DNA of 64,000 nt from Atopomonas hussainii (GTDB taxonomy: Bacteria; Pseudomonadota; Gammaproteobacteria; Pseudomonadales; Pseudomonadaceae), in the NCBI RefSeq assembly GCF_900109735.1, contig NZ_FOAS01000004.1, positions 62,001-126,000 of the forward strand, read 5' to 3'. Below the pieces are notes generated by a model that was given only the letters and a program-made list of their open reading frames with translations, was not told where the DNA came from and did no database searches. Below are positions 28,283-37,831 of the stretch, one piece after another. The position numbers and the translations under genes are program-made. Each line of letters begins with the position of its first letter. Positions within the stretch are counted from its first letter, which is position 1.

Positions 28283-28840
28283 TTATACGGCCATCAGATC
28301 AGCTTCTTTGCCTTCCAACGCCTTTTCAATCTCGGCGATGAATTTGTCGGTCAGCTTCTGCACTTCGTCGGCAGCACGACGCTCGTCGTCTTCCGAGATT
28401 TCTTTCTCTTTCTGCAGGTCTTTCAGCTGTGCCAGCGCGTCGCGGCGAATGTTACGCACCGCCACACGGCCTTGCTCGGCTTCTTGACGCGCCTGACGGG
28501 TGTAGCCCTTACGGGTTTCCTCGGTCAGCATCGGCATCGGCACTCGAATGGTAGTACCAGCGCTGGATGGGTTAAGCCCCAAGTCTGAAGTCAGAATGGC
28601 CTTTTCCACGGCCTGAATCATGCTCTTGTCGAACACGGTCAACGCCAGTGTGCGGGCATCTTCAGCCACCACGTTGGCCACTTGGCGCAGCGGGGTGTCG
28701 GCGCCGTAGTACGACACCATCACGCTATCGAGAATGCTCGGGTGCGCACGACCAGTACGAATCTTGGCAAACGCGTGCTCCAGCGACTCGACGGACTTCT
28801 GCATGCGCGTCTGCGCTTCCTTCAAAACTTCGTTGATCAT
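28283..28840 (-). CDS. frr: Ribosome recycling factor
   Basis: With EF-G, this factor splits post-termination ribosomes. The 185-residue product begins [16 protein letters not shown] and contains [20 protein letters not shown], the conserved core. It is highly charged and helical, with a coiled-coil C-terminal half. The ATG at 28840 has GAGGG at a good distance, supplied by the end of pyrH; a TTG two codons earlier is less likely. It lies two bases downstream of the pyrH stop, so coupling is probable. Confidence 0.97.
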   Translation of the reverse strand: MINEVLKEAQTRMQKSVESLEHAFAKIRTGRAHPSILDSVMVSYYGADTPLRQVANVVAEDARTLALTVFDKSMIQAVEKAILTSDLGLNPSSAGTTIRVPMPMLTEETRKGYTRQARQEAEQGRVAVRNIRRDALAQLKDLQKEKEISEDDERRAADEVQKLTDKFIAEIEKALEGKEADLMAV

Positions 28841-28842
28841 GT

Positions 28843-29571
28843 TCAACCCTCGACCAAAGTGCCTTCGGCGCCGCCCACGACAATATTCAGCAGGGCGCCA
28901 GACTTGTTCATGTTAAAGACCCGCAGCGGCATGTTGTGATCGCGACACAGGCAGATGGCGGTTAGATCCATCACGCCCAGCTTGCGATCCAATACCTCGT
29001 CATAGCTCAGACGATCGAACTTTTCAGCGTTCGGGTCTTTGAAAGGATCGGCAGTATATACCCCATCGACCTTGGTGGCTTTAAGAACCACATCAGCATC
29101 CACTTCGATGGCACGCAGGCAAGCGGCCGAGTCGGTGGTGAAGAAGGGGTTGCCAGTACCGGCAGAGAAGATCACCACTTCGCCGGCCTTCAAATGGCGC
29201 ATGGCTTTACGGCGGTCGTAATGATCGGTCACGCCGACCATGGAAATCGCCGACATCACCAACGCCGGAATATTCGAGCGCTCCAGCGCATCGCGCATGG
29301 CCAAGGCGTTCATCACGGTGGCCAGCATGCCCATGTGGTCGCCGGTGACGCGATCCATGCCCGCCGCCGACAACGCAGCGCCACGGAACAAGTTACCGCC
29401 ACCAATCACCAGACCGACTTGCACGCCAATACCGACCAACTGGCCGATTTCCAGCGCCATGCGATCGAGCACCTTCGGATCGATACCGAAGTCTTCACTT
29501 CCCATCAGGGCTTCGCCGCTTAATTTGAGCAGAATGCGCTTGTAGCGCGGCTGGCGCGGATTGCTTGCCAT
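28843..29571 (-). CDS. pyrH: UMP kinase
   Basis: PyrH phosphorylates UMP to UDP in pyrimidine nucleotide synthesis and is feedback-controlled by UTP. The 242-residue amino-acid-kinase-fold protein has [14 protein letters not shown] near the N-terminus, [10 protein letters not shown], and the [13 protein letters not shown] and [11 protein letters not shown] blocks. The ATG at 29571 has AAGGAG nine bases upstream, which rules out the longer reading. A hairpin separates it from tsf. It is followed closely by frr. Confidence 0.97.
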   Translation of the reverse strand: MASNPRQPRYKRILLKLSGEALMGSEDFGIDPKVLDRMALEIGQLVGIGVQVGLVIGGGNLFRGAALSAAGMDRVTGDHMGMLATVMNALAMRDALERSNIPALVMSAISMVGVTDHYDRRKAMRHLKAGEVVIFSAGTGNPFFTTDSAACLRAIEVDADVVLKATKVDGVYTADPFKDPNAEKFDRLSYDEVLDRKLGVMDLTAICLCRDHNMPLRVFNMNKSGALLNIVVGGAEGTLVEG

Positions 29572-29596
29572 GCGGATCTCCTTCTGGTTAATGGAC

Positions 29597-29629
29597 AAAG
29601 AGGCCGAACGCGGTGCGATCAGCCTCTTT
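29597..29629 (-). terminator. Long hairpin between tsf and pyrH
   Basis: On the minus strand AAAGAGGC and GCCTCTTT form an eight-pair outer stem. A further six pairs with one T-T mismatch extend it to a three-base loop. It follows the tsf stop by about 20 bases. The downstream T-run is only TTT, within the arm, so it probably terminates partially and lets some transcription continue into pyrH-frr. Confidence 0.5.
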
Positions 29630-29650
29630 GCAATGCATCATGCGGACAGC

Positions 29651-30520
29651 TTACTGCTTGCTAGCAGCAACCTGGGCAGCCACTTCGGCGGCGAAGTCCA
29701 CTTCAGCTTTTTCGATGCCTTCGCCCACTTCGTAACGAATGAAGGCAACCACTTCAGCACCGGCTTTCTTAGCCAGATCACCGATCTTGGTTTCGCCGTC
29801 TTTAACGAAGACTTGCTCAACCAGGCTCGCTTCAGCCAGGAATTTGTTGATACGGCCTTTAACCATGTTCTCAACAATGTTTTCCGGCTTGCCAGCGATC
29901 TTGTCAGCGTTCAGGGCCAGGAAGATTTCTTTTTCCTTAGCGATCAGCTCGTCAGACACATCAGCCGGACTCAGTACTGCCGGGTTGCTGGCAGCAACGT
30001 GCATCGCGATGTCTTTGGCCAACTCAACGGTACCGCCCTTGAGCACAACCAATACACCGATGCGGTGGCCGTGCAGGTAAGAACCTACTACGTCGCCTTC
30101 AACGCGCAGCAGACGGCGGATGTTGACGTTCTCACCACACTTGGCAACCAGCGCCAGACGCGCGTCTTCTTGCGCGGCGATCAGCGGCGCTGCGTCGGTC
30201 AGCTTCTCGTTGAAAGCCTTGTCCAGGCTGGCAGCTACGAAGCCTTTGAAATCGTCCTGCAGAGCCAGGAAGTCGGTCTGCGAGTTCACTTCGATGATCA
30301 CAGCGGCTTTGTTGTCGTCAGCCACTTTGATGCCGATGGAGCCTTCAGCGGCAATGTTACCGGCTTTCTTGGCGGCCTTGATGGCGCCGGCTGCGCGCAT
30401 GTCGTCGATGGCTTTTTCGATGTCGCCTTCAGCGGCTACCAGTGCTTTTTTGCACTCCATCATGCCCAGACCAGTACGCTCACGCAGTTCTTTAACCAGG
30501 GCTGCAGTAATCTCTGCCAT
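29651..30520 (-). CDS. tsf: Translation elongation factor Ts
   Basis: EF-Ts exchanges GDP for GTP on EF-Tu. The 289-residue protein begins MAEITAALVKELRERTGLG, followed by MMECKKAL in the N-terminal EF-Tu-binding domain. The core contains IIEVNSQTDFLA and the later IAMHVAASNP motif. The C-terminus carries an alanine-rich helical stretch. It follows rpsB, from which it is separated by a strong hairpin with a T-run, and precedes pyrH. Confidence 0.98.
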   Translation of the reverse strand: MAEITAALVKELRERTGLGMMECKKALVAAEGDIEKAIDDMRAAGAIKAAKKAGNIAAEGSIGIKVADDNKAAVIIEVNSQTDFLALQDDFKGFVAASLDKAFNEKLTDAAPLIAAQEDARLALVAKCGENVNIRRLLRVEGDVVGSYLHGHRIGVLVVLKGGTVELAKDIAMHVAASNPAVLSPADVSDELIAKEKEIFLALNADKIAGKPENIVENMVKGRINKFLAEASLVEQVFVKDGETKIGDLAKKAGAEVVAFIRYEVGEGIEKAEVDFAAEVAAQVAASKQ

Positions 30521-30588
30521 TGCTCAATCCTCTCAACTAGGTGATTCACTACGCCCGGCCAGGCCGAGCGGGATCTCATTCAGATGAC

Positions 30589-30610
30589 AAAAAGGGGGCC
30601 GGGCCCCCTT
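30589..30610 (-). terminator. Rho-independent terminator/attenuator between rpsB and tsf
   Basis: On the minus strand AAGGGGGC and GCCCCCTT pair over a three-base loop and run into five consecutive T residues, a textbook intrinsic terminator. It lies inside the rpsB-tsf operon, so it most likely attenuates, setting the ratio of S2 to EF-Ts message. Confidence 0.75.
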
Positions 30611-30635
30611 CTTGCCTACCGATGTTGCCGGGGAA

Positions 30636-31373
30636 TTAACCCTCGGAAGCCTCGGCAGCTACTTCTTCAACGAACTCGTCGCCAGCGCCACCGTTCTGCT
30701 TGCCGCGCAGTACTGCGTCAGCCATGGCAGTCAGGTACAGCTGAACAGCGCGAATCGCGTCGTCGTTACCCGGGATGATGAAGTCAACGCCTTCCGGGCT
30801 GCTGTTGGTATCAACAACGCCGATTACCGGGATACCCAGCTTGTTGGCTTCACAGATAGCGATGGCTTCGTGATCAACGTCAACCACGAACAGTGCGTCC
30901 GGCAGGCCGCCCATATCCTTAATACCACCCAGACTGCGCTCCAGCTTTTCCAGATCGCGCGAACGCATCAGCGCTTCTTTCTTGGTCAGCTTTTCGAAGG
31001 TGCCGTCGTCACGCTGAGCTTCCAGATCACGCAGACGCTTGATGCTCTGACGGATGGTTTTGTAGTTGGTCAGCATGCCGCCCAACCAGCGATGATCAAC
31101 GAACGGCTGGCCGCAACGCTGCGCTTCTTCACGAACGATTTTGCCCGCAGAACGCTTGGTGCCAACGAACAGAATTTTGTTCTTGCCCTGAGCCAGCTTC
31201 TCAACGAAAGACAGTGCTTCGTTGAACATCGGCAGGGTTTTTTCCAGGTTAACGATATGAATCTTGTTGCGCGCGCCAAAGATGTACTTGCCCATCTTCG
31301 GGTTCCAGTAACGGGTCTGGTGGCCGAAGTGCACACCGGCCTTCAGCATGTCGCGCATGGTGACTTGAGTCAT
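30636..31373 (-). CDS. rpsB: 30S ribosomal protein S2
   Basis: S2 is a late-binding protein of the small subunit, needed for S1 attachment. The 245-residue product starts [20 protein letters not shown] and contains [27 protein letters not shown] and [17 protein letters not shown] lies upstream of the ATG at 31373; a longer reading would run into the structured leader. The C-terminal tail is acidic. It heads the rpsB-tsf-pyrH-frr run and is divergent from map. Confidence 0.98.
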   Translation of the reverse strand: MTQVTMRDMLKAGVHFGHQTRYWNPKMGKYIFGARNKIHIVNLEKTLPMFNEALSFVEKLAQGKNKILFVGTKRSAGKIVREEAQRCGQPFVDHRWLGGMLTNYKTIRQSIKRLRDLEAQRDDGTFEKLTKKEALMRSRDLEKLERSLGGIKDMGGLPDALFVVDVDHEAIAICEANKLGIPVIGVVDTNSSPEGVDFIIPGNDDAIRAVQLYLTAMADAVLRGKQNGGAGDEFVEEVAAEASEG

Positions 31374-31500
31374 GAAAATCTTCCTCGAGATTTGGGTTGG
31401 GCCTCCACGCATCCCCGCGACCAACCCGAAGGCACCCAGGTCGTGGTGTCGATACGTGTGCGGTTTTAAGTCTTTTACGGCACCACGCCGCAAAAGCGCG
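31374..31500 (-). ncRNA. Probable S2 leader (t44-like) upstream of rpsB
   Basis: Between the predicted rpsB promoter and start codon lies a leader of about 130 bases. It contains a hairpin with arms GGGTTGG and CCAACCC at 31394-31427, enclosing a GGGGATGCGTGGAGG loop. The map-rpsB intergenic position is that of the t44/S2 leader RNA, which in enterobacteria mediates autogenous repression by S2. The assignment rests on position and this hairpin. A covariance-model search would be decisive. Confidence 0.5.
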
Positions 31501-31508
31501 CGCTTTAT

Positions 31509-31536
31509 ACCATAGAAAGCCAGTACAGGCTAGCAA
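31509..31536 (-). promoter_or_regulatory. Predicted sigma70 promoter of rpsB
   Basis: TTGCTA and TATGGT are spaced by 16 bases on the minus strand. An alternative minus-10 TATAAA overlaps at 31504-31509. Transcription would start near 31500, just before the structured S2 leader. Confidence 0.4.
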
Positions 31537-31571
31537 ACCCAGCGCGCAATCGGCATTTACGCCGCACAACC

Positions 31572-31600
31572 TTAAGAGCCGCGGCGCAAGCTGCTACTAT
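31572..31600 (+). promoter_or_regulatory. Predicted sigma70 promoter of map
   Basis: TTAAGA and TACTAT are separated by 17 bases on the plus strand. Transcription would start about 42 bases before the map ATG. It faces away from the rpsB promoter in the same intergenic region. Confidence 0.45.
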
Positions 31601-31649
31601 AGCGCCCTTTGCTTTGCCGGCCGTTTGGCCCGTCACTACGAGAGTCGTT

Positions 31650-32420
31650 ATGACCGTTACCATCAAGACCCCCGCAGAAATCGAAAAAATGCGCGTCGCA
31701 GGCCGCTTGGCCGCCGAGGTGCTGGAAATGATCGGCGCACACGTCAAGCCGGGCATCACCACCAATGAGTTAGATCGCCTGTGCCACGATTACATCGTCA
31801 ATGTGCAGCAGGCCATTCCCGCGCCGCTGAACTACAAAGGCTTCCCCAAGTCGATCTGCACCTCGATCAACGACGTGGTGTGCCACGGCATTCCTAACGA
31901 CAAGGCGCTGAAGAACGGCGACATCATCAATATCGATGTCACTGTGATCAAAGACGGCTACCACGGCGACACCAGCAAGATGTTCTACGTCGGTGACGTG
32001 CCGGAGTGGGCTAAGCGCCTGTGCGAAGTCACCCAAGAGTGCCTTTATAAAGGCATGGCGCTGGTTAAGCCCGGCGCACGCTTGGGCGACATCGGTGAAG
32101 TGATTCAAAAGCACGCAGAGAAACACGGCTACTCAGTCGTGCGCGAGTTCTGCGGCCATGGCATTGGCGCGGTGTTCCATGAAGAGCCGCAAGTGCTGCA
32201 CTACGGCAAAGCCGGCACCGGCATGGAATTAAAAGAAGGCATGACCTTTACCATCGAGCCAATGATCAACCAAGGCGTGGCCGGCACCCGCGTGATGGGC
32301 GATGGCTGGACGGCGAAAACCAAAGACCGCAAGTTATCTGCGCAGTGGGAGCACACCATTCTGGTCACCGCCGATGGCTACGAAGTGTTTACCCGTCGCC
32401 AAGAAGAAGCCTTTAACTAA
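31650..32420 (+). CDS. map: Methionine aminopeptidase, type I
   Basis: This enzyme removes the initiator methionine from new proteins. The 256-residue pita-bread-fold protein shows all five metal ligands: Asp96, Asp107, His170, Glu203 and Glu234. The substrate-facing His79 is in CHGIP. I chose the ATG at 31650, giving MTVTIKTPAEIEKM; upstream in-frame codons would extend through the promoter. It is divergent from rpsB, the classic arrangement, and lies 12 bases before glnD. Confidence 0.97.
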   Translation: MTVTIKTPAEIEKMRVAGRLAAEVLEMIGAHVKPGITTNELDRLCHDYIVNVQQAIPAPLNYKGFPKSICTSINDVVCHGIPNDKALKNGDIINIDVTVIKDGYHGDTSKMFYVGDVPEWAKRLCEVTQECLYKGMALVKPGARLGDIGEVIQKHAEKHGYSVVREFCGHGIGAVFHEEPQVLHYGKAGTGMELKEGMTFTIEPMINQGVAGTRVMGDGWTAKTKDRKLSAQWEHTILVTADGYEVFTRRQEEAFN

Positions 32421-32432
32421 GCAGGAGCCGGC

Positions 32433-35132
32433 ATGTCGCAGGTCGATAGCGCGTTGTTTGATGCAGGCCAGTTTCAAGCCGAACTGGCACTGAAAAGCAG
32501 CCCACTCGCCGCCTTTAAAAAAGCCCTACGGCAAGGCAATGAAGAGCTGAATCAGCGCTTTGTCAGTGGCGTCGATATTCGTCAGCTAATCACCGACCGC
32601 GCGTGGTTTATCGACCAAATTCTCACCCATGCCTGGCAACGCTTTGACTGGGGTGACGGCAGCCAAATTAGTCTGGTCGCCGTCGGCGGTTATGGCCGTG
32701 GCGAACTGCACCCGCATTCGGATATCGACCTGCTGATTCTGCTGCAAGACGACCTGCACGAGCAGTTCCGCGATTCCATCGAGCAATTCTTGATGCTGCT
32801 GTGGGATATCGGCTTAGAAGTCGGGCAAAGCGTGCGCAGCATTAGCGAGTGCGCCGATGAGGCACGCGGCGACCTGACCATCATCACCAACCTGATGGAA
32901 AGCCGCACCATTGTTGGCCCCGAGCATCTTCGCGAGCAGATGCAAGCGGCCACCGCACCTGAGCAAATGTGGCCGAGCAAGCACTTCTTCCGCGCCAAGC
33001 GTGAAGAGCTGACTCAGCGCTACAGCAAGTACGGCGACACCGAATACAACCTAGAGCCCAACGTGAAGGGCTCGCCCGGCGGCCTGCGCGATATTCAAAC
33101 CATTTTGTGGATTGCCCGCCGCCACTTTGGCACCAGCGATTTGGCTGAATTGGTGCAGCGCGAGCTGCTCACCGAAGGCGAATACACCCTGCTCTCCGCC
33201 GGACAAGAGTTCCTCTGGCGCGTGCGTTACGCCCTGCACATGCAGGCGGGCCGCGCCGAAGACCGCTTGCTGTTCGATCACCAGCGCAAAATCGCCACAC
33301 TGTTCGGCTTTAACGATGACGACGCCAGGCTCGCCGTCGAAGCCTTTATGCAGAAGTACTACCGCCGCGTTATGGGCATTTCTGAGCTGTGTGATTTGTT
33401 CATGCAGTACTTTGAAGAGCGCACCGGCAGCGACAGCCCCGAGCAGATCAAGCCGCTCAACAGCCGCTTTCAGGTGCGCAACGGTTATATCGAAGCCGTG
33501 CACCCCAAAGTATTTAAGCGTGCGCCGTTCGCCATGCTGGAGATTTTCGTTCTGCTGGCGCAAAACCCCGAACTCAAAGGCGTGCGCTCAGAAACCATCC
33601 GCCTAATCCGCGACAGCCGCCACTTAATTGATGACGACTTCCGCAACGACCTGCGCAACACCTCGCTGTTTATCGAGCTGTTCCGCTGCGATGAAGGCAT
33701 TCACCGCAATCTGCGCCGCATGAACCGCTACGGCATTCTCGGTCGTTACCTGCCGGAGTTCGGCCAGATCGTCGGGCAGATGCAGCACGACCTCTTCCAC
33801 ATCTACACCGTGGATGCGCACACCCTCAACGTGCTCAAGCACATGCGCAAACTCAAGGTGCCGATGTTCCAAGAGAAATTCCCCCTGGCGTGGGAAGTGT
33901 TCGAGCGCCTGCCCAAACGCGAGCTGCTGTACTTGGCCGGCTTGTATCACGACATCGGCAAAGGCCGTGGCGGCGATCACTCCGAGCTCGGCGCCGTGGA
34001 TGCGGAGATTTTCTGTAAGCGCCATCATTTACCCGCATGGGACACCCGCTTGGTCAGCTGGCTGGTGAAGAGCCACTTGGTGATGTCCACCACCGCGCAG
34101 CGCAAAGACATTACCGACCCCGATGTGATTCACGAGTTTGCCCAATACGTGGGCGATCAAACCCGTTTGGATTACCTCTACGTGCTCACTGTGTCGGACA
34201 TCAACGCCACCAACCCGACGCTGTGGAACTCGTGGCGTGCCTCGCTGCTGCGTCAGCTGCACACCGCCACCAAGCGCGCCTTGCAGCGCGGCCTAGAGAA
34301 CCCCGAAGACCGCGAAGAGTCGATCCGCGAGACACAGCTGGCCGCGCTGGATTTGCTCCAACGCGCCGGCATCGAAGCCGACACCGCCGAGCAACTGTGG
34401 GCGCAACTGGGCGACGACTACTTTCTGCGTCACGACAGCGCCGATGTGGCGTGGCACACCGAGGCCATCATCGCGCATGGCGACAACCCCGAGCCGCTGG
34501 TGCTAACCCGCGAGACCACTCAACGGCAGTTCGAAGGCGCCACGCAGATCTTTATCTACGCCGCCGACCAACACGACTTCTTTGCCGTAACAGTGGCCGC
34601 GATGGATCAGCTCAACCTGAGCATTCATGACGCGCGCATCATCACCTCGACCAGCCAGTTCACCCTCGACACCTACATAGTGCTGGATGCCGACGGTGAG
34701 CCGATTGATGGCGATGTGCAGCGCCTAAAAGACATTCGCGAAGGCCTCGTCGGCGCACTGAAAAACCCCGACGACTACCCCGAGATCATCCAGCGCCGCA
34801 CCCCGCGCCAGCTCAAGCAGTTTGCCTTTAAGCCACAGGTGACCATCTTTAACGATGCCAGCCGGCATGTGAGTGTGATCGAGCTGCTCGCCCCCGACCG
34901 CCCCGGCCTGTTGGCGCGGATCGGCGGCATTTTCCTCGACTTCGACCTGTCGCTACAGAACGCCAAAATCGTCACCTTGGGCGAGCGCGTGGAAGACGTG
35001 TTCTTCGTCACCGACGCCAACAACCAGCCGCTCGCCGACCCCGAGCTGTGCAAGCGCCTAAGCGACGCCATCATCACCCGCCTGTCTGACGCCCAAGGCG
35101 ACAACACAGTGCCCGCCCCCATCGTGTTTTGA
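32433..35132 (+). CDS. glnD: Bifunctional [protein-PII] uridylyltransferase / uridylyl-removing enzyme
   Basis: GlnD senses glutamine and modifies PII proteins (GlnB/GlnK), so controlling glutamine synthetase activity and nitrogen regulation. The 899-residue protein has the nucleotidyltransferase motif [15 protein letters not shown] at about 85-99. The HD hydrolase motif [16 protein letters not shown] is near 505-520. Two C-terminal ACT domains for glutamine binding follow, the last around [25 protein letters not shown] precedes the ATG. It sits between map and dapC as in pseudomonads. Confidence 0.98.
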   Translation: MSQVDSALFDAGQFQAELALKSSPLAAFKKALRQGNEELNQRFVSGVDIRQLITDRAWFIDQILTHAWQRFDWGDGSQISLVAVGGYGRGELHPHSDIDLLILLQDDLHEQFRDSIEQFLMLLWDIGLEVGQSVRSISECADEARGDLTIITNLMESRTIVGPEHLREQMQAATAPEQMWPSKHFFRAKREELTQRYSKYGDTEYNLEPNVKGSPGGLRDIQTILWIARRHFGTSDLAELVQRELLTEGEYTLLSAGQEFLWRVRYALHMQAGRAEDRLLFDHQRKIATLFGFNDDDARLAVEAFMQKYYRRVMGISELCDLFMQYFEERTGSDSPEQIKPLNSRFQVRNGYIEAVHPKVFKRAPFAMLEIFVLLAQNPELKGVRSETIRLIRDSRHLIDDDFRNDLRNTSLFIELFRCDEGIHRNLRRMNRYGILGRYLPEFGQIVGQMQHDLFHIYTVDAHTLNVLKHMRKLKVPMFQEKFPLAWEVFERLPKRELLYLAGLYHDIGKGRGGDHSELGAVDAEIFCKRHHLPAWDTRLVSWLVKSHLVMSTTAQRKDITDPDVIHEFAQYVGDQTRLDYLYVLTVSDINATNPTLWNSWRASLLRQLHTATKRALQRGLENPEDREESIRETQLAALDLLQRAGIEADTAEQLWAQLGDDYFLRHDSADVAWHTEAIIAHGDNPEPLVLTRETTQRQFEGATQIFIYAADQHDFFAVTVAAMDQLNLSIHDARIITSTSQFTLDTYIVLDADGEPIDGDVQRLKDIREGLVGALKNPDDYPEIIQRRTPRQLKQFAFKPQVTIFNDASRHVSVIELLAPDRPGLLARIGGIFLDFDLSLQNAKIVTLGERVEDVFFVTDANNQPLADPELCKRLSDAIITRLSDAQGDNTVPAPIVF

Positions 35133-35143
35133 TCAGGACTGCC

Positions 35144-36343
35144 ATGAACCCCGCGCTGAACCTACTGCACCCATACCCGTTCGAAAAACTGCGCGCGCTG
35201 TTTGCCGATGTCACCCCAGCGGCGGATAAAAAACCCATCGCCCTGTCGATTGGCGAGCCCAAGCACGCCTCGCCCGATTTTGTCGCGCAAACGCTGGCCG
35301 ACAACCTCGCACAGCTGGCCGTGTACCCGACCACCGCTGGTTTACCCGCCTTGCGTGAGAGCATTGCGCGCTGGGCCGAGCGCCGCTTTGCCTTGGGCGA
35401 TAATGGCCTTGATGCAGAAACCCAAGTGCTGCCGGTGAACGGCACCCGCGAAGCGCTGTTCGCCTTTACCCAAGCGCTGATCAATCGCGAGCAAGCCGAT
35501 GCCTTAGTGCTGAGCCCCAACCCCTTCTACCAAATCTACGAAGGCGCCGCGCTGCTCGCCGGTGCGCAGCCGCACTACCTGCCCTGCACCGCTGAGCACG
35601 GTTTTAATCCGGACGTTAACGCCGTACCGGCGGAGATTTGGCAGCGCTGCCAGCTGCTGTTTATTTGCTCGCCGGGCAACCCCACTGGCGCCGTCGTGCC
35701 AAGCGAGACGCTCAAACAGCTGATCGCGCTGGCTGACCAATACGACTTCGTGATCGCCTCCGACGAGTGCTACAGCGAGCTGTATTTTGACGAAGCGGCA
35801 CCGCCCGTCGGCCTGCTGCAAGCCTGCGCCGAGCTAGGCCACACCGATTACGCGCGCTGCGTGGTGTTCCACAGCCTATCCAAGCGCTCTAACTTGCCCG
35901 GCCTGCGCTCAGGCTTTGTCGCCGGCGATGCAGCCATCCTCAAGCAATTTTTGCGCTATCGCACCTACCACGGCTGCGCCATGCCGGTGGCCAGTCAACT
36001 GGCCAGCATCGCCGCGTGGGGCGACGAAGCGCACGTGAAAGAAAACCGCGACCTGTACCGCGCCAAGTTCGATGCCGTGCTGGAAATCTTGGCCCCCGTG
36101 CTGGACATCCAGCGCCCCGACGCCGGCTTTTACCTGTGGCCGCGCACGCCGATCAGCGACAGCGAATTTGCCCGCCGCTTATACGAGGCCGAACACGTCA
36201 CTGTGGTGCCCGGCTCGTACCTCTCGCGTGAGGTTAACGGCAACAACCCCGGCGCCAACCGCGTGCGCATGGCCTTGGTCGCCCCGCTGGCCGAGTGCAT
36301 CGAAGCCGCGCAGCGTATTCGCCGCTTTGTGGAGAGCCTGTGA
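35144..36343 (+). CDS. dapC: Succinyldiaminopimelate aminotransferase
   Basis: This class I PLP aminotransferase makes N-succinyl-LL-diaminopimelate from succinylaminoketopimelate in lysine and peptidoglycan synthesis. The 399-residue protein has SPGNPTGAVV, the PLP aspartate in ASDECYSELYFD, and Lys247 in SLSKRSNLPGLR, which binds the cofactor. The ATG at 35144 has AGGA nine bases upstream; a TTG five codons earlier overlaps glnD and is less likely. Two genes later lies dapD, the preceding step, which supports the assignment over a general aminotransferase. Confidence 0.93.
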   Translation: MNPALNLLHPYPFEKLRALFADVTPAADKKPIALSIGEPKHASPDFVAQTLADNLAQLAVYPTTAGLPALRESIARWAERRFALGDNGLDAETQVLPVNGTREALFAFTQALINREQADALVLSPNPFYQIYEGAALLAGAQPHYLPCTAEHGFNPDVNAVPAEIWQRCQLLFICSPGNPTGAVVPSETLKQLIALADQYDFVIASDECYSELYFDEAAPPVGLLQACAELGHTDYARCVVFHSLSKRSNLPGLRSGFVAGDAAILKQFLRYRTYHGCAMPVASQLASIAAWGDEAHVKENRDLYRAKFDAVLEILAPVLDIQRPDAGFYLWPRTPISDSEFARRLYEAEHVTVVPGSYLSREVNGNNPGANRVRMALVAPLAECIEAAQRIRRFVESL

Positions 36344-36690
36344 TGATTACCCTGTACGGCATCAAAGCCTGCGACACGATGAAAAAGGCCCGCACTTGGC
36401 TCGACGAGCACGGCGTGGCCTACACCTTTCACGACTACAAAAAAGACGGCGCGCCGAGTGCTGAACTGCTCGCCCGTTGGTGCGACGAGCTGGGTTGGGA
36501 GAAAGTCCTCAACCGCGCCGGCACCACCTTCCGCAAACTGCCGGATGAAGCCAAAGCCGACCTCGACCAAGCCCGCGCGATTGCTCTGATGCAAGCACAG
36601 CCGTCGATGATTAAGCGCCCTGTGCTGGCCTTAAGCGAGCAGCATCTGCTCGGCTTCAAGCCCGAGCTCTACGCCACTCATCTGAGCTAA
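36343..36690 (+). CDS. ArsC/Spx-family protein, YffB type
   Basis: The 115-residue protein has the thioredoxin-like ArsC fold with N-terminal MITLYGIKACDTMKKARTWL, and a single cysteine at residue 10 where arsenate reductases have their active-site cysteine. The middle matches the YffB subgroup (EKVLNRAGTTFRKLP), and the end is SMIKRPVL. No arsenic genes are nearby. Its start overlaps the dapC stop by one base (TGATG), so it is translationally coupled to dapC. YffB-type proteins often accompany dap genes, but their biochemical role is not settled. Confidence 0.88.
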   Translation: MITLYGIKACDTMKKARTWLDEHGVAYTFHDYKKDGAPSAELLARWCDELGWEKVLNRAGTTFRKLPDEAKADLDQARAIALMQAQPSMIKRPVLALSEQHLLGFKPELYATHLS

Positions 36691-36779
36691 GTGGCCTGCG
36701 CAACACGCGGCTTAAACTTCTAAGCATCACTGCAAAACATCACTGAATCAAAAGCACTACACAGCCTTAAGGAAACGAC

Positions 36780-37814
36780 ATGACCGCCCTCTTTAGCCTC
36801 GCATTTGGTATTGGCACGCAGAACAGCAACGGTGACTGGCTGGAGGTCTACTACCCTAAGCCGCTGCTTAACCCGCCCGCTGAGCTTGCCGCCGCCATCG
36901 CTGGCAAGCTGAACTACCAAGGCGGCAACCACGCCATCGCGCTGGATGTTGGCCTGTGCGCTGGTCTTGCCGAAGCCGTGCAAGCCGCCGGCTTTGCCGA
37001 GCAAGCGCAAGTGCTGGAGCAAATGACCCACAGCCGCAAGCCGCTGGTGGCCGTGCTATTGGCCGAAGACAACAACCCAGCTAGCACCCCCGAGGCTTAC
37101 CTCAAGCTGCACTTGCTCTCGCACCGTTTGGTGAAGCCGCACGGCGTGGTGCTGGCCGGTATCTTCCCGCTGCTGCCGAACGTGGCGTGGACCAACCACG
37201 GCGCTATCGACCTAGCCGAACTGCCGCAGCGCCAGCTGCAAGCACGCCTGAGCGGCGAGGTGCTGGAAGTGAACTCGGTGGACAAGTTCCCCAAGATGAC
37301 CGACTACGTAGTGCCAAGCGGCGTGCGTATCGCCGACACCGCGCGCGTGCGTTTGGGCGCTTACGTGGGCGAAGGCACCACCATCATGCACGAGGGTTTC
37401 GTCAACTTTAACGCCGGCACCGCAGGCACCAGCATGGTCGAAGGGCGTATCTCGGCGGGCGTGTTTGTTGGCTTGGGCTCCGACTTGGGCGGCGGCTGCT
37501 CCACCATGGGCACCCTGTCTGGCGGCGGCAACATTGTGATCAGCGTGGGCGAAAAGTGCCTGATCGGCGCCAACGCCGGTATCGGCATCCCGCTGGGCGA
37601 CAGCTGCACCGTCGAAGCCGGTCTGTACATCACCGCCGGCACCAAAGTGCTGCTGCTCGACGGCGAAGGCCAACTGGTTAAAGAAGTCAAAGCCCGCGAC
37701 TTGGCCGGCCAAGCCAGCCTGCTGTTCCGCCGCAACTCGCTGACCGGCGCCATCGAATGTAAAACCAACAAAACCGCCATCGAGCTCAACCACGAGCTGC
37801 ACGCGCATAACTAA
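36780..37814 (+). CDS. dapD: 2,3,4,5-tetrahydropyridine-2,6-dicarboxylate N-succinyltransferase
   Basis: DapD succinylates tetrahydrodipicolinate in the succinylase branch of lysine and diaminopimelate synthesis. The 344-residue product belongs to the longer actinobacterial/pseudomonad class of DapD. A left-handed beta-helix of hexapeptides covers about residues 180-300, including SGVRIADTARVRLGAYVGEG and VGLGSDLGGGCSTMGTLSGG. AAGGAAA precedes the ATG. Its product is converted by DapC, encoded just upstream, so both steps are linked here. Confidence 0.96.
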   Translation: MTALFSLAFGIGTQNSNGDWLEVYYPKPLLNPPAELAAAIAGKLNYQGGNHAIALDVGLCAGLAEAVQAAGFAEQAQVLEQMTHSRKPLVAVLLAEDNNPASTPEAYLKLHLLSHRLVKPHGVVLAGIFPLLPNVAWTNHGAIDLAELPQRQLQARLSGEVLEVNSVDKFPKMTDYVVPSGVRIADTARVRLGAYVGEGTTIMHEGFVNFNAGTAGTSMVEGRISAGVFVGLGSDLGGGCSTMGTLSGGGNIVISVGEKCLIGANAGIGIPLGDSCTVEAGLYITAGTKVLLLDGEGQLVKEVKARDLAGQASLLFRRNSLTGAIECKTNKTAIELNHELHAHN

Positions 37815-37831
37815 GCATTAGCGCAAAGACC

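Noticed and set aside
29561-30544. A 327-codon open frame on the plus strand
   Set aside because: It overlaps tsf in antisense and runs across two intergenic hairpins, which a real gene would not be expected to do.
31504-31509. TATAAA as the minus-10 box of rpsB
   Set aside because: No acceptable minus-35 sequence lies 16-18 bases upstream; TTGCTA/TATGGT with 16-base spacing is better.
36343-36690. Arsenate reductase function for the ArsC-fold gene
   Set aside because: There is no arsR, arsB or other arsenic gene nearby, and the sequence fits the YffB subgroup better.
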